Shown here piece after piece: positions 1-5,225 of a stretch of 5,472 nt of DNA (position 1 is the first letter of the stretch; each line of letters begins with the position of its first letter). Location: positions 1 through 5,472 of the forward strand of contig JBMDXQ010000054.1 in assembly GCA_048594975.1 (NCBI GenBank), read 5' to 3'. The notes beneath the pieces were generated by a model, which did not search any database, was not told the DNA's origin, and saw nothing but the letters and a program-made list of their open reading frames with translations. A program made the position numbers and the translations under genes. The DNA comes from JBMDXB01 sp048594975 (lineage in GTDB: Bacteria > Acidobacteriota > Vicinamibacteria > Vicinamibacterales > 2-12-FULL-66-21).

Positions 1-2
1 GC

Positions 3-149
3 ATCCACTACCACCTCGGGGCCGCGTACCGGGCGCTCGGCCGCGACGAGGACGCGCGCCGGCATTTCCGGCTGCAGCTCAGGCTGAGCGGGACCCGCGA
101 GGCGGCCTTCGCCCGGCGGGCACTTGTGGAGATGGACGGCCCGTCATGA
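3..149 (+). CDS. C-terminal end of a TPR-like protein (5' end outside window)
   Basis: An open frame enters from the left edge and stops with TGA at 147-149, leaving 48 readable codons. The first visible residues (IHYHLGAAYRALGRDEDARR) match the pattern of a tetratricopeptide helix pair: a small residue at the Gly-Ala-Ala turn, an aromatic Tyr, then Leu-Gly and a charged second helix with Ala-Arg. The rest is a basic, Arg- and Ala-rich helix ending in Met-Asp-Gly-Pro-Ser. TPR repeats are protein-protein interaction scaffolds, and TPR proteins often occur in exopolysaccharide and export loci. The stop overlaps the next gene's ATG (ATGA at 146-149), so the two are probably co-transcribed and translationally coupled. 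The role of the whole protein cannot be judged from this tail. The frame is well supported by the overlap and composition; the TPR label is moderate. Confidence 0.65.
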   Translation: MHYHLGAAYRALGRDEDARRHFRLQLRLSGTREAAFARRALVEMDGPS

Positions 150-820
150 GAGTTGAGCTCGACATACGGCCGGGTTCGCAAGGGACACCGACATCCGTTG
201 CCGCGACTGCGCCGCGGTTGTACTCCCGAGTGATCCGAGCGGTCCTCACGCACCCGGTGGTGATGGCGTGCAAACTACCCGTGCGCGATGCGATCTGGAC
301 GCTGAGGGGTGGCACGATTAGCAACCCGACGCTGCCGGCAAGCGTTGTTTCGATGCTCTTTGTCTGTAAAGGCAACATCTGCAGGAGCCCCTTCGCAGCC
401 GCGCTGGCCGAGCGCCGCGCTGGTTCGCAGCAGATTGTCTGCAGGTCCGCGGGCCTCGATGTCTCCCAGGCTGCCAGGGCGCCACGCGAGGCGTGCGACG
501 CGGCGGCACGCTACGGCATCCCACTGGGCGCGCACAGGCCAACGCCCCTGACCGCGGAGGCCATCCAGGCGAATGACATGACGATCGTCATGGAGGCGGC
601 ACAGCTCGCGCTTCTGCGAAGTCTCTATCCGTCTTTCTCGAGTCGCTTCTTTCTCCTGCCGCTCTTCGACGGCAGCCGATCAGCGGGGTACCAGCGCTAC
701 AACATCGCTGATCCCTTCGGCCAGCCATTGGACAGTTTCGTGTCGTGCTATCAACGCATCGATCGCGTGCTCGACGACTTGTTCGCCGCAACGGCGATAC
801 GGGCGAGGCATGCATCGTAG
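146..820 (+). CDS. Low-molecular-weight protein tyrosine phosphatase with N-terminal extension
   Basis: This 224-residue protein carries the LMW-PTP signature. The P-loop CKGNICRS (CX5R-S) has nucleophile Cys74 and Arg80, preceded by the beta-strand MLFV, and the general-acid loop is Asp189-Pro190 in IADPFG. The family hydrolyses phosphotyrosine in the cytoplasm. Bacterial members such as Wzb and Etp act on tyrosine autokinases controlling capsule or exopolysaccharide polymerisation. The catalytic domain spans about residues 69-215, the usual family length (about 145-160). Residues 1-68 are additional, basic and partly hydrophobic. I kept the ATG at 146 because it overlaps the upstream stop and the frame is open and protein-like throughout. 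An internal ATG at 353 (Met70) would give a canonical-length enzyme but has no visible ribosome binding site. GGAG at 128-131 lies rather far from ATG 146, consistent with coupling. The phosphatase assignment is strong, the polysaccharide link is inferred, and the exact start is uncertain. Confidence 0.92.
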   Translation: MRVELDIRPGSQGTPTSVAATAPRLYSRVIRAVLTHPVVMACKLPVRDAIWTLRGGTISNPTLPASVVSMLFVCKGNICRSPFAAALAERRAGSQQIVCRSAGLDVSQAARAPREACDAAARYGIPLGAHRPTPLTAEAIQANDMTIVMEAAQLALLRSLYPSFSSRFFLLPLFDGSRSAGYQRYNIADPFGQPLDSFVSCYQRIDRVLDDLFAATAIRARHAS

Positions 821-903
821 TCACGTCCCTGGTCCTAGAGGAGACTCGCCTACCGACATGGCACGGCATGCACGATGTCCACGAATAACGCGGCAGCCGC
901 TGC

Positions 904-1026
904 AAGTCAGTTGTCGTGGAACTCGGCCCGGACAAGCGTCTCCCCTGGTGGTTTCAGGAGGCCCAACGCGCCCTAATCACTACGCGCAACAGATCCGGGG
1001 ATGTCCCGATAACTCTTGAAACTTGA
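904..1026 (+). pseudogene. Possible orphan coding fragment (about 40 codons)
   Basis: The frame from 904 to the TGA at 1024-1026 reads as plausible protein: a beta-strand-like SVVVELGPDK, then RLPWWFQEAQRALI, then a tail ending PITLET. An in-frame TAA near 886 precedes it. The only start candidate is GTG at 916, without a Shine-Dalgarno sequence. The hydrophobic strand followed by a Trp-Trp-Phe amphipathic stretch looks more structured than the other frames of this interval, whose products are Arg/Pro/Ser-rich. I do not recognise a family. It could be the C-terminal remnant of a gene displaced when the neighbouring insertion sequence arrived or decayed, or simply chance. Confidence 0.25.
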
Positions 1027-1091
1027 TAGCGGCGGCTCCTCACTCGTCGTCCTATACGACCGGTGTCCAAGCCGAGGCGCAAGCCTCCCAG

Positions 1092-1098
1092 AAAGGAG
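1092..1098 (+). promoter_or_regulatory. Shine-Dalgarno-like site ahead of the transposase remnant
   Basis: AAAGGAG lies 5 nt before the ATG at 1104, an almost ideal ribosome binding site. The ATG corresponds to the middle of an IS256-type transposase, immediately before the second catalytic Asp, so it is not the native start. It is either coincidence or it allows expression of a short truncated product that would run in frame to 1511. Confidence 0.3.
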
Positions 1099-1103
1099 CC
1101 GCT

Positions 1104-1652
1104 ATGAAGATGGTGATCGTCGACGGTTCGAAGGCGCTGCGGACAGCCCCACAGGCAACCTTCGACAAGGCGCCGCTGGCGCAGCGCAGCCACATTCACA
1201 AATTCCGCAACGTGATGGACCATCTGCCGGAGCGCCAACGCCCGTGCGTGCAAGCGAACATGCGCGCGCCTACCGCCGTGACGTGCCGACGGCGCGGCGG
1301 CTGCTGCAGGATCTTGCCCTCGCCTCGAGGACGAGTATCCCAGCGCGGCCGAGAGTGTGCGCGCGCCCTGGATGAAACCGTGACGGTTCAGGCGCTCGGG
1401 CTCTCGGAGCGCCTGCAGCGGTCCCTCACCACGACCAACGCCACGGAGGGTCTGATCGGCCGCACGCGGCATGTGAAGCGGAACGTCAAGGGTGGCGCGG
1501 CGGGAAGATGATGCTCCGCGGGGTGGCGGCTGGTATGCTCGAAGCGGTCAAGCGCCTCCGCCGCTTGCCGCGATATGCCCACCCTCGTTGCGAAGCTGCG
1601 GGCGCGTGATCAGCAGCTCGGGCTGATCAAGATGGAGGAGAAGGTCGCGTGA
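1104..1652 (+). pseudogene. Degenerate IS256/mutator-family transposase, C-terminal half
   Basis: Conserved IS256-type transposase blocks can be read in order, but only by changing frame. Frame of 1104: VIVDGSKALR, SHIHKFRNVMDHLPERQRP. Second frame, from about 1262: YRRDVPTARRLLQDLA. Third, from 1324: LEDEYPSAAESVRA. Back to the first, from 1365: ALDETVTVQALGL, TTNATEGLIGRTRHVKRNVK. Second again, from 1493: WRGGKMMLRGVAAGMLEA. First again, from 1575: MPTLVAKLRARD, stopping at TGA 1650-1652. That is five frame changes. The family transposase is about 400 residues and cuts and joins DNA by DDE chemistry. The second catalytic Asp (codon 1122-1124) and the Glu (codon 1446-1448) are still visible. 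The first Asp and the whole N-terminal half are missing. The element is dead. I found no terminal inverted repeats or target duplication. Confidence 0.88.
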
Positions 1653-1703
1653 GGAGGATAGTAACCCTTCGCCGAGAGGAGATCGTCGTTCCTGGAGGCG
1701 CTT

Positions 1704-1867
1704 ATGCGGTCGCCGTTTCAGCGACTCGTCCCTGAAACCTCGACGACGTGAGAAACTGGGTCAGTGAGCCGCCGCTGAATGTGAACAGGCGATGGGACAT
1801 CCCCCAGATCCGCCGCGAAATGTTTAGACGCCGAGCTCACAAAGCATTCGCAGGCAGCGCAAACTAA
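1704..1867 (+). pseudogene. Small ORF pair with GTGA overlap, or one frameshifted small gene
   Basis: GGAGG at 1694-1698 sits 5 nt before the ATG at 1704. It opens a 15-codon frame (MRSPFQRLVPETSTT) that stops at TGA 1749-1751. That stop overlaps a GTG at 1748, which opens a 39-codon frame ending at TAA 1865-1867 with residues such as NWVSEPPLNVNRRWDIPQIR and then a basic Arg-rich tail. Two readings fit: a short leader translationally coupled to a 39-residue basic protein, or a single gene of about 55 codons broken by one frameshift near 1740, since both halves look like globular protein. I do not recognise a family. The position, between mobile-element debris and a convergent gene, favours a remnant. 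Low confidence that it is functional. Confidence 0.3.
1715..1738. repeat. 7-bp inverted repeat
   Basis: GTTTCAG at 1715-1721 is matched exactly by its reverse complement CTGAAAC at 1732-1738, across a 10-nt loop. No T-run follows on either strand, so it is not a convincing terminator. It lies inside the small ORF region about 60 bp past the transposase remnant and could be a decayed transposon end or chance. Confidence 0.3.
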
Positions 1868-1873
1868 GACAGG

Positions 1874-3388
1874 TTAGAACGGTCCCGTACCCGCCTCTGC
1901 CTTGAGTTCGTGCCCGCGCACGCCCACGTAGCGCCGGTACGCGCCGATTAGCCTCCCGCTCTCGTTCACGATTCCCTTCCGCGGATCCCCGGTCAGATTC
2001 TCCGTGTGGACGATCCGAGACGGGTCTGTCACGTTCTCGTGAGACACACGAGAGTCCCTCGGCGTACCTGAATCGTTGTTGATGATGACGTTGCGCGAGA
2101 AGTAGAAGGGACCGTCCTCGCTGTCAGTGTTGCGGATGTTGATGCGGCCGACCAACGTATTCCTGAAAACGGCGATCACGGCAGCCTGGGAGTTCTGATT
2201 CAGCTCGATCGCGATCGCCCCGGCACGTATGTTGTTGAACAGAATCTCGCCAGACGTCGTTCGCGTTTCACGGTTGCCCGACGATGACATGTTGCCACCG
2301 ATCGCCTTCCCGGGCACATCGAAGCGGTTGCCACGCACCGTGAACTGACGCACGTCCTGCTTCAACGCGAGAACCCCTTCCCCGCCGTTGTCGGTTTCCC
2401 GAAAGACATTGTCCTCGACGAGCAGCTTGCTCTGCGAGTAGACCTTTATCGCACAATTCCCAGTTCCGTAGACGATATCGAAGAACTCGGAGTCCTGGAT
2501 CACCATGTGCCGGCTCGGCGTATCAGAAACCAAAGTGAGAATAAACGCGGCATTTGCTCCGCGAAGGCCCGGACCGTGGCGATGCATTCGAAGCCGCCGC
2601 AAGGTCGGCCCGGTGTTTCGCGACTCGAACTGAAACGCGATGTATCGGGAGTTGACCGTTTCCCAGCCGTCGATATAGACGTTGTCACCGATGAACCTGA
2701 TGAGCGGAGCGGTATCGCTTCCGGGTCGATACCCGAAGTCGAGCACGGGTGCCTGCCCCGGGTAAGCCAACCACACGACTGGGGTCTTCGATTCGGCGAA
2801 TGCAGCTCGCTGCCATTCCCCCGGCCGGGTCAGCGGCAGATCCATCACGCCATAGACGCCGGTTCGGAAGTACACAAAGTCGCCCGGCTGCCCATTGTGG
2901 TAGACGTCCGAGATTGTCTGCCATGGATTCGCCGCCGTCCCTGTTCCGCACTTGTCGGTGCAGCCGTTGCCCCTCGCCCGCCTGCCGGCCGCCGCGTCAA
3001 CGAAGCGGAACCCTTCGGCAGTCACGCGGATCTTCCACGTGGCGGAAACACGCGCGCCTGCCGAGTCCATCACGATCAGTGTGGGGCTGGCGTCGGCACG
3101 AGGGTTCGGCCACGTGATCTCTCCAGTACGTCCGTCGACGGTCATGCCCTCGGGCTGATCGGCAAGCTGGAAGGTATAGGGAAAGACACCACCAATGACT
3201 GCAGCCCTGACGTTGTATTCCAAGCCTGGGTAGGCGCGTGACAGGCGGTTCTCCGCAGCAAGTCCGGCGCGGATGTTCGTCACCTCCAGTGGATACGAGG
3301 CCGGCTGAGACGCAATCGACGCCCACGCCAGGGCGAGAAGCAGCGGACCCACACGGCTCACCAGCTCGAAAAGAGGCATGCGCAACAC
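1874..3388 (-). CDS. Secreted Ig-like plus parallel beta-helix protein (paralog 1)
   Basis: This 504-residue protein starts with a signal peptide: hydrophobic core LLLALAWASIA at about 17-26, with probable cleavage near Ala30. Residues about 32-125 resemble a putative-Ig/cadherin-like domain (YPLEVTNIR, then FPYTFQLADQPEGMTVDGRTGEI at 69-91, an He_PIG-like pattern). Residues about 127-440 form repeated short strand-turn units rich in Asn, Gly, Val and Ile (VIQDSEFFDI, LLVEDNVF, FTVRGNRF, EILFNN, AVFRNTLVG), typical of a right-handed parallel beta-helix of the pectate-lyase-like superfamily. Its three cysteines (143, 147, 312) are all shared with the neighbouring paralog. Such proteins bind, cleave or epimerise polysaccharides outside the cytoplasm; the substrate here is unknown. 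The frame begins at GTG 3386-3388, just after an in-frame TAA (3392-3394). ATG at 3377-3379 is an alternative. No Shine-Dalgarno is evident. It is the downstream gene of a tandem pair, 99 nt after its paralog. Confidence 0.92.
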   Translation of the reverse strand: MLRMPLFELVSRVGPLLLALAWASIASQPASYPLEVTNIRAGLAAENRLSRAYPGLEYNVRAAVIGGVFPYTFQLADQPEGMTVDGRTGEITWPNPRADASPTLIVMDSAGARVSATWKIRVTAEGFRFVDAAAGRRARGNGCTDKCGTGTAANPWQTISDVYHNGQPGDFVYFRTGVYGVMDLPLTRPGEWQRAAFAESKTPVVWLAYPGQAPVLDFGYRPGSDTAPLIRFIGDNVYIDGWETVNSRYIAFQFESRNTGPTLRRLRMHRHGPGLRGANAAFILTLVSDTPSRHMVIQDSEFFDIVYGTGNCAIKVYSQSKLLVEDNVFRETDNGGEGVLALKQDVRQFTVRGNRFDVPGKAIGGNMSSSGNRETRTTSGEILFNNIRAGAIAIELNQNSQAAVIAVFRNTLVGRINIRNTDSEDGPFYFSRNVIINNDSGTPRDSRVSHENVTDPSRIVHTENLTGDPRKGIVNESGRLIGAYRRYVGVRGHELKAEAGTGPF

Positions 3389-3441
3389 AGGTTACAGGAG
3401 CGGTGTGCGGAACGCAATCGTCACAAGGGTCGCTTGCGCCG

Positions 3442-3455
3442 GCTTCGTGCGAAGC
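3442..3455. repeat. Short perfect palindrome in the gap between the paralogs
   Basis: GCTTCG, a TG loop, then CGAAGC form a 6-bp stem in the 99-nt spacer between the two paralogous genes. There is no T-run after it on the minus strand, so an intrinsic terminator is not supported. It could be an attenuating or mRNA-stabilising hairpin, or chance. No other gene fits in the spacer. Confidence 0.25.
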
Positions 3456-3487
3456 AGAGCTGGCATGCGCGTGCGAGAACTGCCCAG

Positions 3488-4999
3488 CTACCGGATGATA
3501 CGGAGATTGCTCGGGGGCGCAGGGGCGGGGCCGACCATGTGGCCGGTGTTCCCGACATAGCTTGCGTATCCGCTCGTCAGGTTGCCGCTGGAGTCAACGA
3601 TGTTGTCCGAGGGGTAACCGGCGAGGTTCTGCACAGCGACGATGCGACTGGGATCGGTGACGTAATAGTGGGAGATGTGCGAGCCGCTCGGCGTGCCGGC
3701 ATCGTTGTTGACGATGACGTTGCGGGTGAAGGTGAACGGACCGTCGTTGGCGTCGGCCTCGCGAACCCGGACCGGGCCAACCAGGGTGTTCCGATAGACG
3801 TAGATCTGGGCGGCCTGGGAGTTCTGGTTCAGATCGATCGCGAACATTCCGGCGATGACGTTGTTGAACAGGATTTCGCCGTGCGTCGTTCGGGTCTCGG
3901 CGTTCTGGTAAGACGAGAGGTTGCCGCCGATGGCTTTACCCGGGATGTTGAAGACGTTCGAACGTACGGTGAACTGCCTTATGTCTTGCTTGAGCGCCAC
4001 CACCGCTTCGGCTCCGTTGTCGGTGTGGTGGAAATAGTTGCTCTCAATGAGGATCTTGGCCTGTGAGTAGATCTTAAGTGCGCAGTTGCCGGTCCCGTAA
4101 TTGATATCGAAAAACTCGGAATCCTGGATAACCGTGTAATTGGTGGGGGCGTCAAATACATTCAGCAGGATCATCGCCGCGTTGCTGCCATCCAGCCCCG
4201 GTCCGCTCGTATGCATCCGGAGCCGCCGGAACGTCGGGCCGATTCCCCCTAACGAGGAGTACTGAAATCCGATGTATCTCGAGTTCGTCGTCTCAAAACC
4301 ATCGATATAGACCGTATTGCCCCTCAGCCGGATCAATGGCCCGTTCGCGAAATCGATGATGGGGTTGTGACCGGGCGCGGCGAGCCACACCGATGGATTG
4401 CGGTAGTCCGCGAACTCTATGCGCTCCCAGGCACCTCCGGCGCCTACGCGCGGGAGATCGGTGACGAAATACCTGCCGGACCGGAAATATACGAAATCGG
4501 TCGCCTGCGCATTGTAGTACATGTCGGAGATCGTCCGCCAGGGGTTCGACGAACTTCCGTTGCCGCAGCCGCTCGAACAGCCGTTGTTCGCCGCGTTCCT
4601 GCCGTTGACCGCGTCGACGAACCGGAATCCGTCCGTCGTCACGGTGATCGTCCACGACGCGGCCACCGTCGTGCCCTCCGAGTCGGTGACGCGAATCGTC
4701 GGCGTCGCGCTCGCCTGCGGGTTGGGCCACACGACCAGGCCGCTGCGGCTGTCGATGGTCATGCCGGCCGGCGCGTTGCTGAGCGAAAAGGTGAACGGAT
4801 ACGCCCCGCCAATCACCGCTGCGCGGATGTTGTATTCGACCCCGGGGTAGGCACGCAGGATGCGGTTATTCGGGTCCATCCCCGAGCGGATGTTGATCAG
4901 CTCAAGGGGATAGTTTGCCGCGAATGAAGGCGCGGCCGCGAACAAGGCCAACGCTCCGATGAGAACCACCCGAGTACGAATTTCGCTCGAGCTCCGCAT
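3488..4999 (-). CDS. Secreted Ig-like plus parallel beta-helix protein (paralog 2)
   Basis: This 503-residue protein has a clear signal peptide: basic start with Arg8 and Arg10, hydrophobic VVLIGALALFAAAP, and probable cleavage after SFA (Ala27) or Ala28. An Ig/cadherin-like domain (about 29-122, including YPFTFSLSNAPAGMTIDSRS) is followed by a right-handed parallel beta-helix (about 124-435) with Asn/Val/Ile ladder motifs. By eye it is about 60% identical to the adjacent paralog along its whole length. The strongest block is about 290-407, containing SEFFDI, YGTGNCA, TDNG, ALKQDIRQFTVR, GKAIGGN and LNQNSQAA. Cys141, Cys145 and Cys306 are shared. The C-terminus differs: it ends in a Pro-rich linker, PAPAPPSNLRIIR. 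Family knowledge suggests an extracellular polysaccharide lyase, hydrolase, epimerase or structural binder; no known catalytic signature was recognised. The ATG at 4997-4999 is preceded by AGGAG at good spacing. It is the upstream gene of the pair and probably the first of its transcript. Confidence 0.94.
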   Translation of the reverse strand: MRSSSEIRTRVVLIGALALFAAAPSFAANYPLELINIRSGMDPNNRILRAYPGVEYNIRAAVIGGAYPFTFSLSNAPAGMTIDSRSGLVVWPNPQASATPTIRVTDSEGTTVAASWTITVTTDGFRFVDAVNGRNAANNGCSSGCGNGSSSNPWRTISDMYYNAQATDFVYFRSGRYFVTDLPRVGAGGAWERIEFADYRNPSVWLAAPGHNPIIDFANGPLIRLRGNTVYIDGFETTNSRYIGFQYSSLGGIGPTFRRLRMHTSGPGLDGSNAAMILLNVFDAPTNYTVIQDSEFFDINYGTGNCALKIYSQAKILIESNYFHHTDNGAEAVVALKQDIRQFTVRSNVFNIPGKAIGGNLSSYQNAETRTTHGEILFNNVIAGMFAIDLNQNSQAAQIYVYRNTLVGPVRVREADANDGPFTFTRNVIVNNDAGTPSGSHISHYYVTDPSRIVAVQNLAGYPSDNIVDSSGNLTSGYASYVGNTGHMVGPAPAPPSNLRIIR

Positions 5000-5003
5000 G
5001 ACG

Positions 5004-5008
5004 CTCCT
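5004..5008 (-). promoter_or_regulatory. Ribosome binding site of paralog 2
   Basis: On the minus strand AGGAG stands 4 nt before the ATG at 4997-4999 (TTAGGAGCGTC then ATG). It fixes the start of the upstream beta-helix gene. The downstream paralog has no comparable site, so the two genes are probably translated at different rates. Confidence 0.8.
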
Positions 5009-5046
5009 AACGACGATGGTGGCGGACCACCACGAAGGCCGGCCGT

Positions 5047-5071
5047 GCAGAGATTACCCGGTAATTTCTGC
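5047..5071. promoter_or_regulatory. 25-nt dyad upstream of paralog 2: candidate operator or leader hairpin
   Basis: The arms GCAGAGATTACC and GGTAATTTCTGC flank a single central C. Eleven of twelve positions pair by Watson-Crick and the remaining one is G-T. The dyad lies 47 nt upstream of the ATG of the upstream beta-helix gene and is more AT-rich than its surroundings. The long, nearly odd-symmetric form suits a dimeric regulator's operator, overlapping or just downstream of the promoter. If transcribed, it would instead form a stem too tight to close at the centre without melting a few pairs. There is no T-tract for termination. No regulator gene is visible in the window. Confidence 0.5.
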
Positions 5072-5090
5072 AGCCCTCACGGGGTGCGCG

Positions 5091-5130
5091 CTAGATTTCT
5101 AGTTATTTTGTGCCAGTTTCCAAACCGTCG
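5091..5130 (-). promoter_or_regulatory. AT-rich patch with palindrome: possible promoter region of paralog 2
   Basis: Bases 5091-5102 form a perfect palindrome (CTAGA, TT, TCTAG), followed by AGTTATTTTG. This is the only clearly AT-rich patch in the 226-bp gap upstream of the tandem gene pair. On the minus strand TTGGAA and AGAAAT are separated by 17 nt, a weak sigma-70-like match. TGGCAC is also present but lacks the TTGC partner expected of a sigma-54 promoter. Placement upstream of the 25-nt dyad is consistent with a regulated promoter. The element boundaries are guesses. Confidence 0.3.
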
Positions 5131-5225
5131 CGCCGGAAATAGCAAACGGCATGCCGGGCCATGGACGTCCGAGAGACGGGGAAACTCCCGCTTCCGCGCG
5201 CGTCCCTCGATAGCGGGCGCACGCC

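Larger units (their letters stand above)
821..1103. other. Non-coding or degraded stretch after the phosphatase gene
   Basis: I see no intact gene here. Short frames on the plus strand (for example one beginning near 858 and one at 875-976) have no good start context and unconvincing composition. The one stretch that reads like real protein is 904-1026, listed separately. There is no hairpin followed by a T-run after the phosphatase stop, so no intrinsic terminator is evident. The 5' half expected of the IS256-type transposase that follows is not recognisable, so it was probably deleted or had already decayed. Confidence 0.5.

Noticed and set aside
810..1019. 69-codon plus-strand ORF overlapping the phosphatase end
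   Set aside because: Composition is Arg/Pro/Ser-rich and the start is poor; a different frame of the same DNA looks more protein-like.
954..1472. 172-codon minus-strand ORF
   Set aside because: It is the reverse shadow of the transposase remnant, whose family motifs are on the plus strand.
2507..3241. 244-codon plus-strand ORF
   Set aside because: It is antisense to the beta-helix paralog 1, with no ribosome binding site and low-complexity composition.
3392..3490. Read-through of the paralog 2 TAG into the spacer up to an in-frame TAA
   Set aside because: The extra residues (starting LGSSRTR) do not look like a domain and no read-through signal is seen.
3434..4066. 210-codon plus-strand ORF rich in Val, Asp and Arg
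   Set aside because: It lies antisense to the well-supported paralog 2 gene; its composition is that of a reverse-strand shadow in GC-rich DNA.
4367..4927. 186-codon plus-strand ORF
   Set aside because: It is antisense to paralog 2, Arg/Val-rich, with no domain-like pattern.
5105..5125. TGGCAC on the minus strand as a sigma-54 -24 element
   Set aside because: The -12 TTGC element is absent at the required spacing; AACT is found instead.
5147..5156. Palindrome CGGCATGCCG
   Set aside because: Ten-base palindromes of this kind are common in GC-rich DNA and nothing links it to a gene start.
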